Positions 19,105-28,108 of a DNA stretch of 58,865 nucleotides are shown piece by piece (the stretch's first letter is position 1; each line of letters starts with the position of its first letter). Under the pieces are notes generated by a model that worked only from the letters and a program-made list of their open reading frames with translations, was not told where the DNA came from and searched no databases. The position numbers were made by a program, and so were the translations under genes. The DNA is from Chlamydiia bacterium (GTDB lineage: Bacteria; Chlamydiota; Chlamydiia; Chlamydiales; GCA-2402025), in assembly GCA_022601395.1 (NCBI GenBank), contig JAJACS010000010.1, positions 1-58,865 on the forward strand. The letters run 5' to 3'.

Positions 19105-19167
19105 ACGCCTCCTCCTAGTTCGGATTAAATCAGTAGTCGATTGAAAAATTCAATAAAAAGATATGGT

Positions 19168-19743
19168 TTATATTTTTCTTCGCACGTAAGAAATTGGCTT
19201 AAACAGACTTGCTGAAAGCAGTACTTTATAGACCATGCCAGGAAGAAAAGGCATCACACCAAATGCGATTGCTTTTTTGAATCCCACCAAAGTAGAAAGC
19301 CAGCTAACACCACAAAGATAGAGAACTGCTTGACCAGCAACAAGAGCGAAAACTGTCTTTATAAATGACCTGCTCTTCATTTTATTTGTGATGTAACTAA
19401 TAATAAACGCTGCTGGAACAAATCCAAGGAGAAATCCTGCAGATGGACCGATCATCCAAAAGGGATTAATCGACATTCCTGAAAGAATCGGAAGTCCTGC
19501 TGTTGCTCCACCTAGATATAACATCACAGATGCTACAGCAAGAGACGGTCTTAAGGTAAGACCTATAAGGAATATACCAAGTGTTTGAAGAGTAATTGGA
19601 ACTGGTTGAATAGGTACCTTTGCAAGAGCTAGTAGTGATAGACAAAGAGTTGCGATAGACACTTTCGCAAGATCCATAAAAAATAGCCTACTTTTGATGT
19701 ATGCTGCAGATCTTGTCTTGATTGTCTTTATAGCCTGATTCAT
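19168..19743 (-). CDS. bioY: biotin transporter BioY
   Basis: BioY is the substrate-binding membrane subunit for biotin uptake, working alone or with an ECF module. The 191-residue protein has about six helices with family motifs: VPIQPVPITLQTLGIFLIGL, YLGGATAGLPI, GPSAGFLLGF and the C-terminal LPGMVYKVLLSASL. AAGGGGG precedes the ATG. It forms a pair with the BPL_N-type gene downstream. Chlamydiae are commonly dependent on host biotin, which fits a retained importer. Confidence 0.92.
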   Translation of the reverse strand: MNQAIKTIKTRSAAYIKSRLFFMDLAKVSIATLCLSLLALAKVPIQPVPITLQTLGIFLIGLTLRPSLAVASVMLYLGGATAGLPILSGMSINPFWMIGPSAGFLLGFVPAAFIISYITNKMKSRSFIKTVFALVAGQAVLYLCGVSWLSTLVGFKKAIAFGVMPFLPGMVYKVLLSASLFKPISYVRRKI

Positions 19744-19904
19744 AGTGTCCCCCTTCTAAGGTACTTTCAAGAAATTTCGATAGTTTTTATAGGAGAAAGG
19801 ATACTAGATACAAGAATATTCCAAAACCCTTTTATCCTACTTGAGAAATATCAAAGCCTCATGCTATGCTAGGCGTTTAAAAAGTTTCTTTTAGAGGAGA
19901 TATC

Positions 19905-20180
19905 ATGACAAGAAAATGTCAAGTGACAGGGAAAAAGCCCGTAAAAGGACGCTCATATACGATTCGTGGTATTGCGAAAAAGAAGAAGGGCATTGGACTA
20001 AACATCACAGGGAAGAGTAAAAGAAGATTTTTACCTAACCTTATGAAAAAACGTTTTTGGTTCGATGATGAAAATCGTTTTATTACGTTGAAACTTTCTG
20101 CAAAAGCAATGCGCGACATCGATAAAAAAGGCATCTCAGCAGTTGTCAAAGAAATGCGTCAGAAAGGCCAAAAAGTTTAA
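19905..20180 (+). CDS. rpmB: 50S ribosomal protein L28
   Basis: This 91-residue basic protein has the family start [20 protein letters not shown], followed by [18 protein letters not shown] and the C-terminal [10 protein letters not shown] segment typical of L28. It is a part of the large ribosomal subunit. TTTTAGAGGAGATATC precedes the ATG and gives a strong ribosome site. Its 3' end overlaps the proposed start of the phospholipase D-like gene. Confidence 0.96.
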   Translation: MTRKCQVTGKKPVKGRSYTIRGIAKKKKGIGLNITGKSKRRFLPNLMKKRFWFDDENRFITLKLSAKAMRDIDKKGISAVVKEMRQKGQKV

Positions 20181-21171
20181 GAAACTTTTTGAGAAAAAAA
20201 TTAGAAAAGCAAGCTTTAGCCTAGCGCTGATGCTTGCTTTTTCTTTTTTTGGATATATCTCCTACAAAAGCATCTGTATCCCTCTTCCTTCTGCTAAATC
20301 TCCCATCCTTTTTTATACAAATTCTACCCATTCCTTAAGACACCTTGTTGTCACTGCTTTAAAGAAAGCCAAAAAAAGCATAGAACTCTCTAGCTACGCT
20401 TTAACTGATGAGCCGGTCCTCATCACCATACTAAAAAAAAACATCCCCTATAAAATTTTAACTGATCACAAGACCTTGCCAAAAAATTTTAGAGTTTTTC
20501 AAGAAAAGCTCCCTTGGGAACTTAGGAAAACAAAAGGTCTCATGCATGAAAAAATCCTTCTTATCGATAGCCATACCACCTACTTAGGCTCTGCCAACAT
20601 GACCTACGAGTCACTGAAGATCCATGAAAACCTCATCATTGGGATCTATAACGAAGCTTTTACAAAAGCTCTTTCCAAAAACACCTTTGGCATTGAAAAG
20701 TTTCATATAGAAGGTATGGATGTCACCTTTTGCAGATTACCTTGTAAAAAAGAAAAACCCTCCCTCTTAATCAAAGAACTCATTGATCAAGCGAGTAGCA
20801 CAATAGACATTGCCATGTTTACTCTTACCCATAAGGAACTGATCAACAGCTTAATTAAAGCAAAAGAAAGAGGAGTTTCTATTAAGATCTACCTCGACAG
20901 AACTTCTTCTAATGGAGCCTCGAAGAAAGCTTTTGAGAAAATAAAGTCAGCAAGTATTCCCGTATTTACAAATGTTGGGCAAGAACTGCTTCACCATAAG
21001 ATGATGCTTGTCGATGGAAGCGTCTTTGTTCTTGGATCGGCCAACTGGACAGGGAGTGCCTTTGCAAAAAACCAAGACTTCTTCCTGATTATAAATCCTC
21101 TAAAAGAAGTATATCGAAAGAGAATTAGAGGTATATTTTGCAGGCTTGCTAAAAAAACAAAACTTAAATGA
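20143..21171 (+). CDS. membrane-anchored phospholipase D-like protein
   Basis: The 342-residue protein has an N-terminal anchor helix (about 24-40) after a very basic stretch, then two phospholipase D catalytic HKD motifs: HEKILLID...GSAN near 150 and HHKMMLVD...GSAN near 285. Both are complete, so one active site can form. PLD-family proteins may be phospholipases, cardiolipin synthases or nucleases; the short length and single anchor resemble secreted endonuclease or PLD-like chlamydial proteins. The TTG start at 20143 lies inside rpmB (38-base overlap); a later in-frame start near 20230 cannot be excluded. It converges with the channel gene, overlapping 8 bases. Confidence 0.82.
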   Translation: MSKKCVRKAKKFKKLFEKKIRKASFSLALMLAFSFFGYISYKSICIPLPSAKSPILFYTNSTHSLRHLVVTALKKAKKSIELSSYALTDEPVLITILKKNIPYKILTDHKTLPKNFRVFQEKLPWELRKTKGLMHEKILLIDSHTTYLGSANMTYESLKIHENLIIGIYNEAFTKALSKNTFGIEKFHIEGMDVTFCRLPCKKEKPSLLIKELIDQASSTIDIAMFTLTHKELINSLIKAKERGVSIKIYLDRTSSNGASKKAFEKIKSASIPVFTNVGQELLHHKMMLVDGSVFVLGSANWTGSAFAKNQDFFLIINPLKEVYRKRIRGIFCRLAKKTKLK

Positions 21172-22348
21172 GCTGAAGTGCTTCTTTTGGATTAATCTCG
21201 AAAGAGGACTGGAAAATTTTAAGCTCAAACATCGGAATCATAGCAATGATATGCTCAAAGATTTCTGCTTGAATCTCTTCATGAATACGCCATTTAGTGT
21301 CTTTAGTAAAGACGTAGATCTGCAGAGGCAATCCATTTTCTGTTGGCTCTAAGTGACGCACTAGAAAGAGCATCCCTTCTTTGTGAATACGATCATTCGA
21401 CTCTAAGTAAGCTACAATATATGCTCTTAACAAACCTAGGTTCGTGATCTCTTCAATTTTGTTATTCTTGATGTAGTCCTTTAGAAAACGATTCTGATAG
21501 AACCTTTCATAAATAACACCATCACAGAATTTAATTGTAAACTGGTCGATTAAAAGCGACCGCTTAATCCTTCTTCCTCCAGACTCAAACATCCCCCTCC
21601 AGTTCTTAAAAGAATCAGAAGTTAGAGCATAAGTCGGAATATTTGTAATCGTCTTGTCAAAGTTACGTACTTTTACAGAAGTAAGAGAGATATCAATCAC
21701 ATCACCATTTGCATCATGCTTTGGCATTTCTATCCAATCACCAACTTTCACCATCTGGTTTGCAGCAAGCTGAAAGCCTCCGACAAATCCAAGAAGAGGG
21801 TCCTTAAAAACGAGCATCATAACGGCAGTAAGAGCTCCCAAACTCCCTAAAAGAAGACTTGGTGATTGTCCCAGTATCCGAGAAATCATCAAAATGCCGC
21901 CAAGACCAAATATAATCAGCTTTGCGATTTGAAGAAGGCCTTTTATAGGCTTTTCTTTAGATACTTCAAAAGTTTGGTAGATGTTATAAACTGCGCCAAG
22001 CAATTCATTTACAACAAGAAGTGATATAATAATCAGATAGGCTTCAACAGCTCTTAAGACGTACTCCATTAAAGATGGTAAACCGCCAAAAAAAACAGGG
22101 ATAAGTGCATAAACCACCATTCCTGGTAGTAGCAGCCCTAGTCGCCCAAATAAATTGCCTTTTAAAATAAGCTTATTCCACTTCTTAGGCATTTTTCCAA
22201 TACCCTTCTTAATAAGCTTAACTGCATAACGCTGCGTAATGAAGTGAACAATAAAAGCAAGAGTCCCCACTCCTAGAGAAAGGAGAAGGTAATAGCCTAC
22301 CTGTTTAGCAAGGGGTAAAAGAGTATCTATCTGCAGAAAGTCAAACAT
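21164..22348 (-). CDS. MscS-family mechanosensitive channel, YbdG-like
   Basis: This 394-residue inner-membrane protein has about five helices followed by the MscS pore and beta domains. It has the conserved SLGALTAVMMLVFKDPLLGFVGG pore region and VKVGDWIEMP, then VRNFDKTITNIPTYAL and SFKNWRGMFESGGRRIKRS, which are characteristic of the YbdG (MscM) branch. It would release ions and small solutes under osmotic downshock. Key motifs are intact. Confidence 0.88.
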   Translation of the reverse strand: MFDFLQIDTLLPLAKQVGYYLLLSLGVGTLAFIVHFITQRYAVKLIKKGIGKMPKKWNKLILKGNLFGRLGLLLPGMVVYALIPVFFGGLPSLMEYVLRAVEAYLIIISLLVVNELLGAVYNIYQTFEVSKEKPIKGLLQIAKLIIFGLGGILMISRILGQSPSLLLGSLGALTAVMMLVFKDPLLGFVGGFQLAANQMVKVGDWIEMPKHDANGDVIDISLTSVKVRNFDKTITNIPTYALTSDSFKNWRGMFESGGRRIKRSLLIDQFTIKFCDGVIYERFYQNRFLKDYIKNNKIEEITNLGLLRAYIVAYLESNDRIHKEGMLFLVRHLEPTENGLPLQIYVFTKDTKWRIHEEIQAEIFEHIIAMIPMFELKIFQSSFEINPKEALQLI

Positions 22349-22451
22349 GCCTGGAGTATAACAGATAATCCAATAAGTTGCGTCATATAAACAGATTTTT
22401 ATAAAAAATAAGCCTTTCTACTCCTTTATAACAAGTGATAGCAGGGTGAGT

Positions 22452-22480
22452 TTGCTAATATTTAAAAAATTTGCTAGATT
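22452..22480 (+). promoter_or_regulatory. promoter of marC copy 1
   Basis: TTGCTA, 17 bases, then TAGATT, 25 bases before the ATG at 22505. It is one of four closely matching elements, each in front of one marC copy. The last bases of the spacer (TTTGC) are also shared with copy 4. Confidence 0.6.
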
Positions 22481-22504
22481 TTGATTCTAAAAAAAAGAGT
22501 GTGT

Positions 22505-23116
22505 ATGACAGGAAATTTGAGACCTTTTATTGGCTTTACTCTCATTCTATTTTTCCTTCTAGACCCCATAGGCAACATCCCAACTTATCTCGGTATCAAA
22601 AAAAGGTTTAAGGATGAAAAGTCAGATAAAATTCTTACTATCAATTTTCTTATAGGCCTTGCTGTCATATTTATCTGTTTTTTTTGTGCAGACTATATTT
22701 TAGAAGCATTGCACATATCAAAACCAGTTGTGAGCATCTGCGCATTTTTTATTCTTGTTTGGACAGGCGGACAAATTTTATTTCTTAGTAAGGAGAACTT
22801 CCAAAAGCGTAGAGAGTCCCGAATCAACCGACCTCCAGTGTTTCCCCTGATTGTCTCTCCTCCACTCTTAATCTTTCTTCTTGTTTATTACCATCACGAC
22901 ATCCCAAGGGAGCAGAGTGCTCTTGCAATTTTAATTGTATGGGTAATCTCTGTTCTTATTTATAAATTCTCCTCTTATATTACACGCTGCTTAGGAGAAA
23001 GATGGATGAATTTGCTCGAAAGATATATCGGAATTGTTTTTATTATGGTCGGGTGCCAAATGGCTCTAGAAGGCATCGGCACATTTGCATACCACTTGAT
23101 ACAGTACACCTCTTAA
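22505..23116 (+). CDS. MarC family membrane protein, copy 1 of 4
   Basis: The protein has about six helices and a conserved LLDPIGNIPTYLG motif in the first. It is the most diverged of the four copies: the usual PLxAGP motif is replaced by PLIVSPPLLIF. I chose the ATG at 22505 (203 aa), because a TTG at 22481 falls immediately after the predicted -10 box. MarC/YhgN proteins have no settled function; antibiotic resistance was once claimed and later withdrawn. A single YhgN-type gene lies next to map in C. trachomatis as I recall. Confidence 0.82.
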   Translation: MTGNLRPFIGFTLILFFLLDPIGNIPTYLGIKKRFKDEKSDKILTINFLIGLAVIFICFFCADYILEALHISKPVVSICAFFILVWTGGQILFLSKENFQKRRESRINRPPVFPLIVSPPLLIFLLVYYHHDIPREQSALAILIVWVISVLIYKFSSYITRCLGERWMNLLERYIGIVFIMVGCQMALEGIGTFAYHLIQYTS

Positions 23117-23134
23117 AACAACACTTACTGAAGT

Positions 23135-23163
23135 TTGCCAATATATAAGTTATTTGATAAGTT
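23135..23163 (+). promoter_or_regulatory. promoter of marC copy 2
   Basis: TTGCCA, 17 bases, then TAAGTT, ending 26 bases before the start at 23190. The layout and the AATAT after the -35 box match copies 1 and 4. Confidence 0.6.
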
Positions 23164-23189
23164 CCATTTTTTAAATGGATTGGTGACTT

Positions 23190-23813
23190 TTGACAATTTT
23201 TGGTAATCAATTAGATTTTATATCTACTATAATTGGATTCTTCATTCTTATGGATCCTTTCGGTAATGTTTTGTACTTTTCTGGAATGCTAGAGGACCTC
23301 CCAAAAGAAAAACGCTTCAGAACCATCATGATCCAGCTTCTTATTGGCCTTGCTATCATCTTTATCTTCTTCTTTTATGGAGAATACATGTTGTATGGGC
23401 TATACGTTTCATATGCTTCGGCAAGTGTTGGAGGCGGCATTATTTTATTTATGATTGCTGCAAGAATGGTTTTTCTAAACTTAGAGGAATCTGAAAAGCG
23501 CAAACAGCTAAAAATGTCTCTCCCTCCTTCTGTAACACTTGTTGCAGGACCTGGGGTCTTAGCTTTTGCTGTTATTTATTCTGGAGAGAACCTAACTGTT
23601 TTGGGAGCATATGTTTGTGTACTCATCCCTTGGGCTCTTTCCTCTTGTATATTTATTTTTTCTGCCTTTTTTTTAAGAATTTTTGGCCCCAAAGGCCTAA
23701 AGGCTATAGAAAAACTAATGGGCCTTATTCTTACTATTATAGCTGCAGAACTTCTTCTAGAAGGTATAGCTCAGTATGTTAGTGGGGGTATGGCGTGGTA
23801 CATATCTGCATAA
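23190..23813 (+). CDS. MarC family membrane protein, copy 2 of 4
   Basis: This 207-residue protein has about six helices, with LMDPFGNVLYFSGM in the first helix and VTLVAGPGVLAFAVIYSGE in the middle. The Asp-Pro-x-Gly-Asn and Ala-Gly-Pro motifs of the family are both kept. It probably starts at a TTG (23190). It is intermediate in divergence between copy 1 and the similar copies 3 and 4. Confidence 0.82.
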   Translation: MTIFGNQLDFISTIIGFFILMDPFGNVLYFSGMLEDLPKEKRFRTIMIQLLIGLAIIFIFFFYGEYMLYGLYVSYASASVGGGIILFMIAARMVFLNLEESEKRKQLKMSLPPSVTLVAGPGVLAFAVIYSGENLTVLGAYVCVLIPWALSSCIFIFSAFFLRIFGPKGLKAIEKLMGLILTIIAAELLLEGIAQYVSGGMAWYISA

Positions 23814-23839
23814 CCTCTCCTAGTTCTTTTTAAAAAAAT

Positions 23840-23868
23840 TTGATTAATTCAAGTAAACTTGCTAAGTT
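23840..23868 (+). promoter_or_regulatory. promoter of marC copy 3
   Basis: TTGATT, 17 bases ending in CTTGC, then TAAGTT, ending 26 bases before the ATG at 23895. The geometry is identical to the other three copies, although the -35 box is the weakest. Confidence 0.55.
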
Positions 23869-23894
23869 TTGCCTAAAAGATTTCTTGGCTATGC

Positions 23895-24512
23895 ATGCTT
23901 AATTTTCAACATATTCTTATTAGAGCATTTACTCTCTTTCTTCTTTTGGATCCTATTGGTAATGTTCCGATGTACGTGGTCATGCTAAAGAAACTGCCTC
24001 CGAAGAGACAAATTTTAGTCATTTTAAGAGAGCTTATATTTGCGCTTTTTGTGATCATCGCCTTTTATGAAGGAGGAGATGCTTTTCTTACTTTGCTTGA
24101 GCTAAAGCCTGAAACCATTCAGATTTCTGGTGGAGCCATACTTCTTATTATCGCAACTACGATGCTTTTTCCAAAGCCTCACAATGAGGAAACTGAACAA
24201 GTTCTCACAAAAAAAAACAACATTCCCTATTTTGTCCCTCTTGCAGTACCTCTTATTGCTGGCCCTGCTGTTCTAGCTGCTGTGATGATTTACTCTCACC
24301 AACATGTCACGCATGTTGAAGGAATCCTAGCAATTGCACTTGCATGGCTTGTAACAACTCTAATCCTAATAACATCACCATTTTTGAATAAGATTCTTGG
24401 GGAAAAAGGCCTGATTACTTTGGAAAGGATTATGGGACTTATTCTAGTCCTTTTTGCGTTTCAAATGCTTATGGAAGGCTTGACTGGTTTCTATGTGCGT
24501 ATACACAGTTAA
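23895..24512 (+). CDS. MarC family membrane protein, copy 3 of 4
   Basis: The 205-residue protein has about six helices, with LLDPIGNVPMYVVMLKKLPPKRQ near the N-terminus and VPLAVPLIAGPAVLAAVMIYS in the middle. It is very similar to copy 4, including KKLPPKRQ, IRELIFA and the TTLILITSPFLNKILG segment, so the two arose from a recent duplication. A charged loop near residue 100 differs between them. No enzyme motif is present. Confidence 0.87.
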   Translation: MLNFQHILIRAFTLFLLLDPIGNVPMYVVMLKKLPPKRQILVILRELIFALFVIIAFYEGGDAFLTLLELKPETIQISGGAILLIIATTMLFPKPHNEETEQVLTKKNNIPYFVPLAVPLIAGPAVLAAVMIYSHQHVTHVEGILAIALAWLVTTLILITSPFLNKILGEKGLITLERIMGLILVLFAFQMLMEGLTGFYVRIHS

Positions 24513-24554
24513 AACTCTTTTCTTTTTGCGCATAATAAGTATTTTAATCGACGA

Positions 24555-24583
24555 TTGCCAATATCATAGAGATTTGCTAGTTT
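24555..24583 (+). promoter_or_regulatory. promoter of marC copy 4
   Basis: TTGCCA, 17 bases ending in TTTGC, then TAGTTT, ending 27 bases before the start at 24611. It is closest to the copy 1 element, and has the same -35 box as copy 2. Confidence 0.6.
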
Positions 24584-24610
24584 GAAATTTTATATAGTTT
24601 CAGGACAGCA

Positions 24611-25237
24611 TTGAGTAATTTACACCCCATATTCACAATCAGCATCTCTCTATTCCTTCTAATGGACCCCATTGGAAATGTTCCTCTTTATGTTGCCCTA
24701 CTCAAAAAGCTCCCTCCTAAAAGGCAAGTAATTGTCATTATAAGAGAGCTGATTTTTGCAATTATCGTAATATACGCCTTCTATTTTGGAGGTAACTACT
24801 TCCTTGGGGCTTTGGATATTTCCAAAGAAACCATCCAGGTATCTGGAGGAATCATCCTATTTTTGATTGCTCTTAAAATGATCTTTCCAACAAAGCACAG
24901 TGAATTTCATGATGATATCTCAGGCATCGCTGCAACGGAGCCTATGCTGGTTCCTTTAGCTATTCCTCTTGTTGCCGGACCTTCCGTTTTAGCAGCGGTT
25001 ATGATATACTCTCGCCAAAATATAGCCATGGCTGATGGAGCTATAGCCATTGCCATTGCTTGGATCATAACAACTCTGATCCTGATTACATCCCCCCTTT
25101 TGAACAAGGTTCTTGGGCCAAGAGGCCTAACGGCACTTGAGAGGCTTATGGGTCTTGTACTGACCCTTCTTGCGATTCAAATGTTCTTAGAGGGTGTTGG
25201 TGGATTCATGGCGCATCCAGAGCATTTTGTAACATAA
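24611..25237 (+). CDS. MarC family membrane protein, copy 4 of 4
   Basis: This 208-residue protein has about six helices and carries LMDPIGNVPLYVALLKKLPPKRQ and VPLAIPLVAGPSVLAAVMIYS. It is a close paralog of copy 3 and probably starts at a TTG. Being adjacent to truA and map, it occupies the place where I recall the single chlamydial YhgN gene, and may be the ancestral copy. Only 6 bases separate its stop from truA, so truA may be read from the same promoter. Confidence 0.87.
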   Translation: MSNLHPIFTISISLFLLMDPIGNVPLYVALLKKLPPKRQVIVIIRELIFAIIVIYAFYFGGNYFLGALDISKETIQVSGGIILFLIALKMIFPTKHSEFHDDISGIAATEPMLVPLAIPLVAGPSVLAAVMIYSRQNIAMADGAIAIAIAWIITTLILITSPLLNKVLGPRGLTALERLMGLVLTLLAIQMFLEGVGGFMAHPEHFVT

Positions 25238-25243
25238 GGTATC

Positions 25244-26011
25244 ATGAGGAATATCAAACTAACTCTTAGCTACGATGGAACAGAGTTTCATGGGTGGCAA
25301 AAGACGTCTTACCCAAGTATCGAAGAAGAGCTTGAAAAAGCTCTTTTTACAGCTCTTCAGAAAAGGGTTAAATTGCAGGCTGCAAGCAGAACGGATGCAG
25401 GCGTTCATGCTGAAGGACAAATTGTGAACTTCATTTTAGAAAGTGACAATCTAGACCTTGGCAAACTACAGTACAGCTTAAACCAACTTCTCCCCTCAGC
25501 TATTTTAGTAAAAGAGATCGAAGTGGCAGAAGAGCTTTTTCACCCTACAACAGATGCCTCTCAGAAGAAATATGAATACCACATAACAACAAGCAGATAT
25601 TTAGACCCGTTTAAAAGAAATAGTCACTGGCATTTTCCAAAAAAACTGAACCTCTCTCTTATGAAAGAGGCCGCAAAACAGCTGATTGGGGAAAAAGATT
25701 TCAAGGCTTTGACAAACTTTAAACTAGAACCTTATACCGATACGATAAGAACACTACATAGTATCGAGATCAATAAAGATGAAAATGACTATCTTATCTC
25801 GATATTAGGGGATCATTTCCTCTATAAAATGGTGCGTAATATAGTTGGGCTCATTTGTTATGTGGGCGCCGGTAAAATCCCTCTTCAAGACGTAGAGCAT
25901 ATCCTTGAGCACAAGCTCAGAAAAAACGCAGGAATGACAGCTCCTGCAAAGGGTCTCACTCTAAAGAAGATCTACTACCATAATGCAAAGCTTGCTTTTG
26001 CAGAAAAATAA
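25244..26011 (+). CDS. truA: tRNA pseudouridine synthase A
   Basis: TruA makes pseudouridine at positions 38-40 of tRNA anticodon arms. The 255-residue protein has the family N-terminus (LTLSYDGTEFHGWQ), the catalytic Asp in ASRTDAGVHAEGQ near residue 51, and the C-terminal FLYKMVRNIVG motif. Length and motifs are normal. It begins just after marC copy 4, and a ribosome site and the start of map follow closely. Confidence 0.95.
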   Translation: MRNIKLTLSYDGTEFHGWQKTSYPSIEEELEKALFTALQKRVKLQAASRTDAGVHAEGQIVNFILESDNLDLGKLQYSLNQLLPSAILVKEIEVAEELFHPTTDASQKKYEYHITTSRYLDPFKRNSHWHFPKKLNLSLMKEAAKQLIGEKDFKALTNFKLEPYTDTIRTLHSIEINKDENDYLISILGDHFLYKMVRNIVGLICYVGAGKIPLQDVEHILEHKLRKNAGMTAPAKGLTLKKIYYHNAKLAFAEK

Positions 26012-26048
26012 ATCACCCCCTATACTATGCGTTTTTAAGGAGAAATTT

Positions 26049-26921
26049 ATGATATCTCGAAATGATCCCTGCTTTTGTGGTAGTGGTAAAAAGTACAAAA
26101 AATGTCACTATCCCGAAAAACCTCCTGAAACTCCTGCTCAGCTTGCTAAAGAATATGAAAAAAAATACGACATCATACTAAAGACGAAAGAGCAGATTGA
26201 CGGCATTCGAAAAGCTTGCAAATTCTCAGCAATGACACTAAAGACTCTTTGCGAAGCTGCAAAAGAGGGAGTCACCACAAAAGAATTAGATAACCTTGCA
26301 AGAGAGATCTGCAGGAAAGGTGGAGCTAGAGCCGCTTCTTTAAATTATGGCTCCCCTCCTTTTCAAGGCGCTATTTGCACCTCCATCAATGAGGTGATCT
26401 GTCATGGGATCCCCGAAGACCGCAAGCTTGTTTCGGGCGATATTATGAACATCGACTGTGCCTGCATCCTTGATGGCTACTTTGGAGATTGCAGCGCTAT
26501 GGTCATGATAGGTGACGTTTCTGATGAAAATAGACACCTTGTTGAAGTTACTCATGAAGCTATGATGCGCGGCATAAAAATTTTAAAGCCTGGTGTAAAA
26601 ATCTATGAGATTGGTGAAGCGATTGAATCTTATGCAACATCAGAGGGCTACTCTGTTGTAAATGCTTTTGTAAGTCACGGAGTTGGTCTCGAGTTCCATG
26701 AAGAGCCGCAGGTGCCCCACCACTACAACAATGTAAAAACACCTCTTGCACCTGGCATGACTTTTACAGTTGAACCTATGATCAACGTAGGAGTACGTGA
26801 GGCAGTGATTGATAAAAATGATCGTTGGACAGCAAGAACAGCAGACAACAAACCTTCAGCGCAATGGGAGCATACCGTCTTAATTACTCAGGATGGCTAT
26901 GAGATTCTGACAAAACCTTAG
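26049..26921 (+). CDS. map: methionine aminopeptidase with SEC-C zinc motif
   Basis: This enzyme removes the initiator Met from new proteins. The 290-residue protein opens with a SEC-C motif (RNDPCFCGSGKKYKKCH), followed by the type I MAP catalytic domain with metal ligands in NIDCACILDGYFGDCS, GHGVGLEFHEEPQVPH-like VSHGVGLEFHEEP, and TVEPMINVG. The final ligand Glu is near WEHTVLIT. I chose the ATG at 26049 because AAGGAG lies 5 bases before it; the open frame extends further upstream without support. The SEC-C extension is also found in Chlamydia MAP. Confidence 0.94.
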   Translation: MISRNDPCFCGSGKKYKKCHYPEKPPETPAQLAKEYEKKYDIILKTKEQIDGIRKACKFSAMTLKTLCEAAKEGVTTKELDNLAREICRKGGARAASLNYGSPPFQGAICTSINEVICHGIPEDRKLVSGDIMNIDCACILDGYFGDCSAMVMIGDVSDENRHLVEVTHEAMMRGIKILKPGVKIYEIGEAIESYATSEGYSVVNAFVSHGVGLEFHEEPQVPHHYNNVKTPLAPGMTFTVEPMINVGVREAVIDKNDRWTARTADNKPSAQWEHTVLITQDGYEILTKP

Positions 26922-28104
26922 ATGCTTTTTTCTCTTCTAAAAGAGAGAGTGTATTTACGAATAGCTCTAAGAAAAGAGCGTTTTCCTCTTCGAGCCTTAA
27001 GCACTCTTGGTCTGCAATAACAAGGTATCCATTTGTCGGAGAGTCGCTATTAAGAACTGCTTTCATTTCTGCAAGCTGACCTTCTAATTTGAAAATATCA
27101 GACCTCATAGCTTGAAGCTCTTTTGCAAGGTTCGTAAAGGATTCCTTGAGCTCTTCATACATCTTTTCATAGACAGTCTCTTCTGAAAAAGAAGAAAGCC
27201 TGTCCATTGTGAAGTAGTTTTTCAGTTTTTCTTTAAGAGCTTGATAGTCACGAAATGCCGCTTCATAATGCTCTATAAGCTTTTTTCTTTCTTCCTTAAG
27301 GTTTTCGATCTCTTCAGAAGAAACTTCTTCAGTAGAAGATGTCGCTGCCACAGTCCCTTCTTTTTTGAGAAGATTTTCAAAAAGAAGGTTTTTTTGGTAG
27401 TGGTTCACTCTTTCTTCGTTGAGTCTTTTTTGAAGGCCTTTGTTCTTCATCTCTAGGTGCTGAAGAGCTATTTTCTGCTGCTCAATAAGAGCTGTCTCTT
27501 TTTGCATCTCTACCACTCTTTTGGAAAGATGCTCAGACTGCATGTAATATTTATCACTTTCTTCTTTTGAGGCTACGACAAGGTCTTTAAAAGAGCTAAT
27601 TTTGGCTTCACACTTTTTAATGCTTTCTTCTAAAAGAAGTTTCTCATCTTCTATATGAAGCAGCTCTGTTTTTAGCCTTTTCTCTTTTGACTCGAAGCCT
27701 TCTTTGAGCTCAAATGCATTTTTTTCTCTTTCTTCTTCCTCTAAGCCCTCTATTTCGTGGTAATGCTTCGAGCAAAACCCAGCAAGGACAAGTGAAGAAC
27801 AGAAAGAAAGGCATAAAAAAAGAAGCCAAGAAAAACTAAGCGCGCCATCTGAGAAAGTAGAGATACCGAAAAATGTTGCTAAAACAAAAAGGCTGCAAAG
27901 TAACGCTCCTTTTATTTGATATTTCCAAATTACAGGAAGGCTTGCTACCACAAGCAAAGAAAGCATGGAATAGCTAACAGACCATTTAGACATGAATGCG
28001 ACAAGAGCTCCAAGTACAAAAAAGGGCCCTAGAGTAACAAACAAATATTGTCTAAACTTTGACTTGTTACTTGGCGTATTAAACACCTGAGAAAGAATAC
28101 TCAT
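26884..28104 (-). CDS. membrane-anchored coiled-coil protein
   Basis: I do not recognise a function. The first 115 residues hold four or so hydrophobic helices. The remainder is a long charged coiled coil (about 120-380), rich in Glu, Lys and Leu, with a Cys-containing SKHYHE junction. Such a shape suits a structural or tethering role at the inner membrane. The ATG at 28104 lies 5 bases after the stop of the M20 peptidase gene, so the two are probably cotranscribed. The 3' end overlaps map by 38 bases on the opposite strand. Confidence 0.72.
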   Translation of the reverse strand: MSILSQVFNTPSNKSKFRQYLFVTLGPFFVLGALVAFMSKWSVSYSMLSLLVVASLPVIWKYQIKGALLCSLFVLATFFGISTFSDGALSFSWLLFLCLSFCSSLVLAGFCSKHYHEIEGLEEEEREKNAFELKEGFESKEKRLKTELLHIEDEKLLLEESIKKCEAKISSFKDLVVASKEESDKYYMQSEHLSKRVVEMQKETALIEQQKIALQHLEMKNKGLQKRLNEERVNHYQKNLLFENLLKKEGTVAATSSTEEVSSEEIENLKEERKKLIEHYEAAFRDYQALKEKLKNYFTMDRLSSFSEETVYEKMYEELKESFTNLAKELQAMRSDIFKLEGQLAEMKAVLNSDSPTNGYLVIADQECLRLEEENALFLELFVNTLSLLEEKKASKVLSESHSHPE

Positions 28105-28108
28105 ATAT

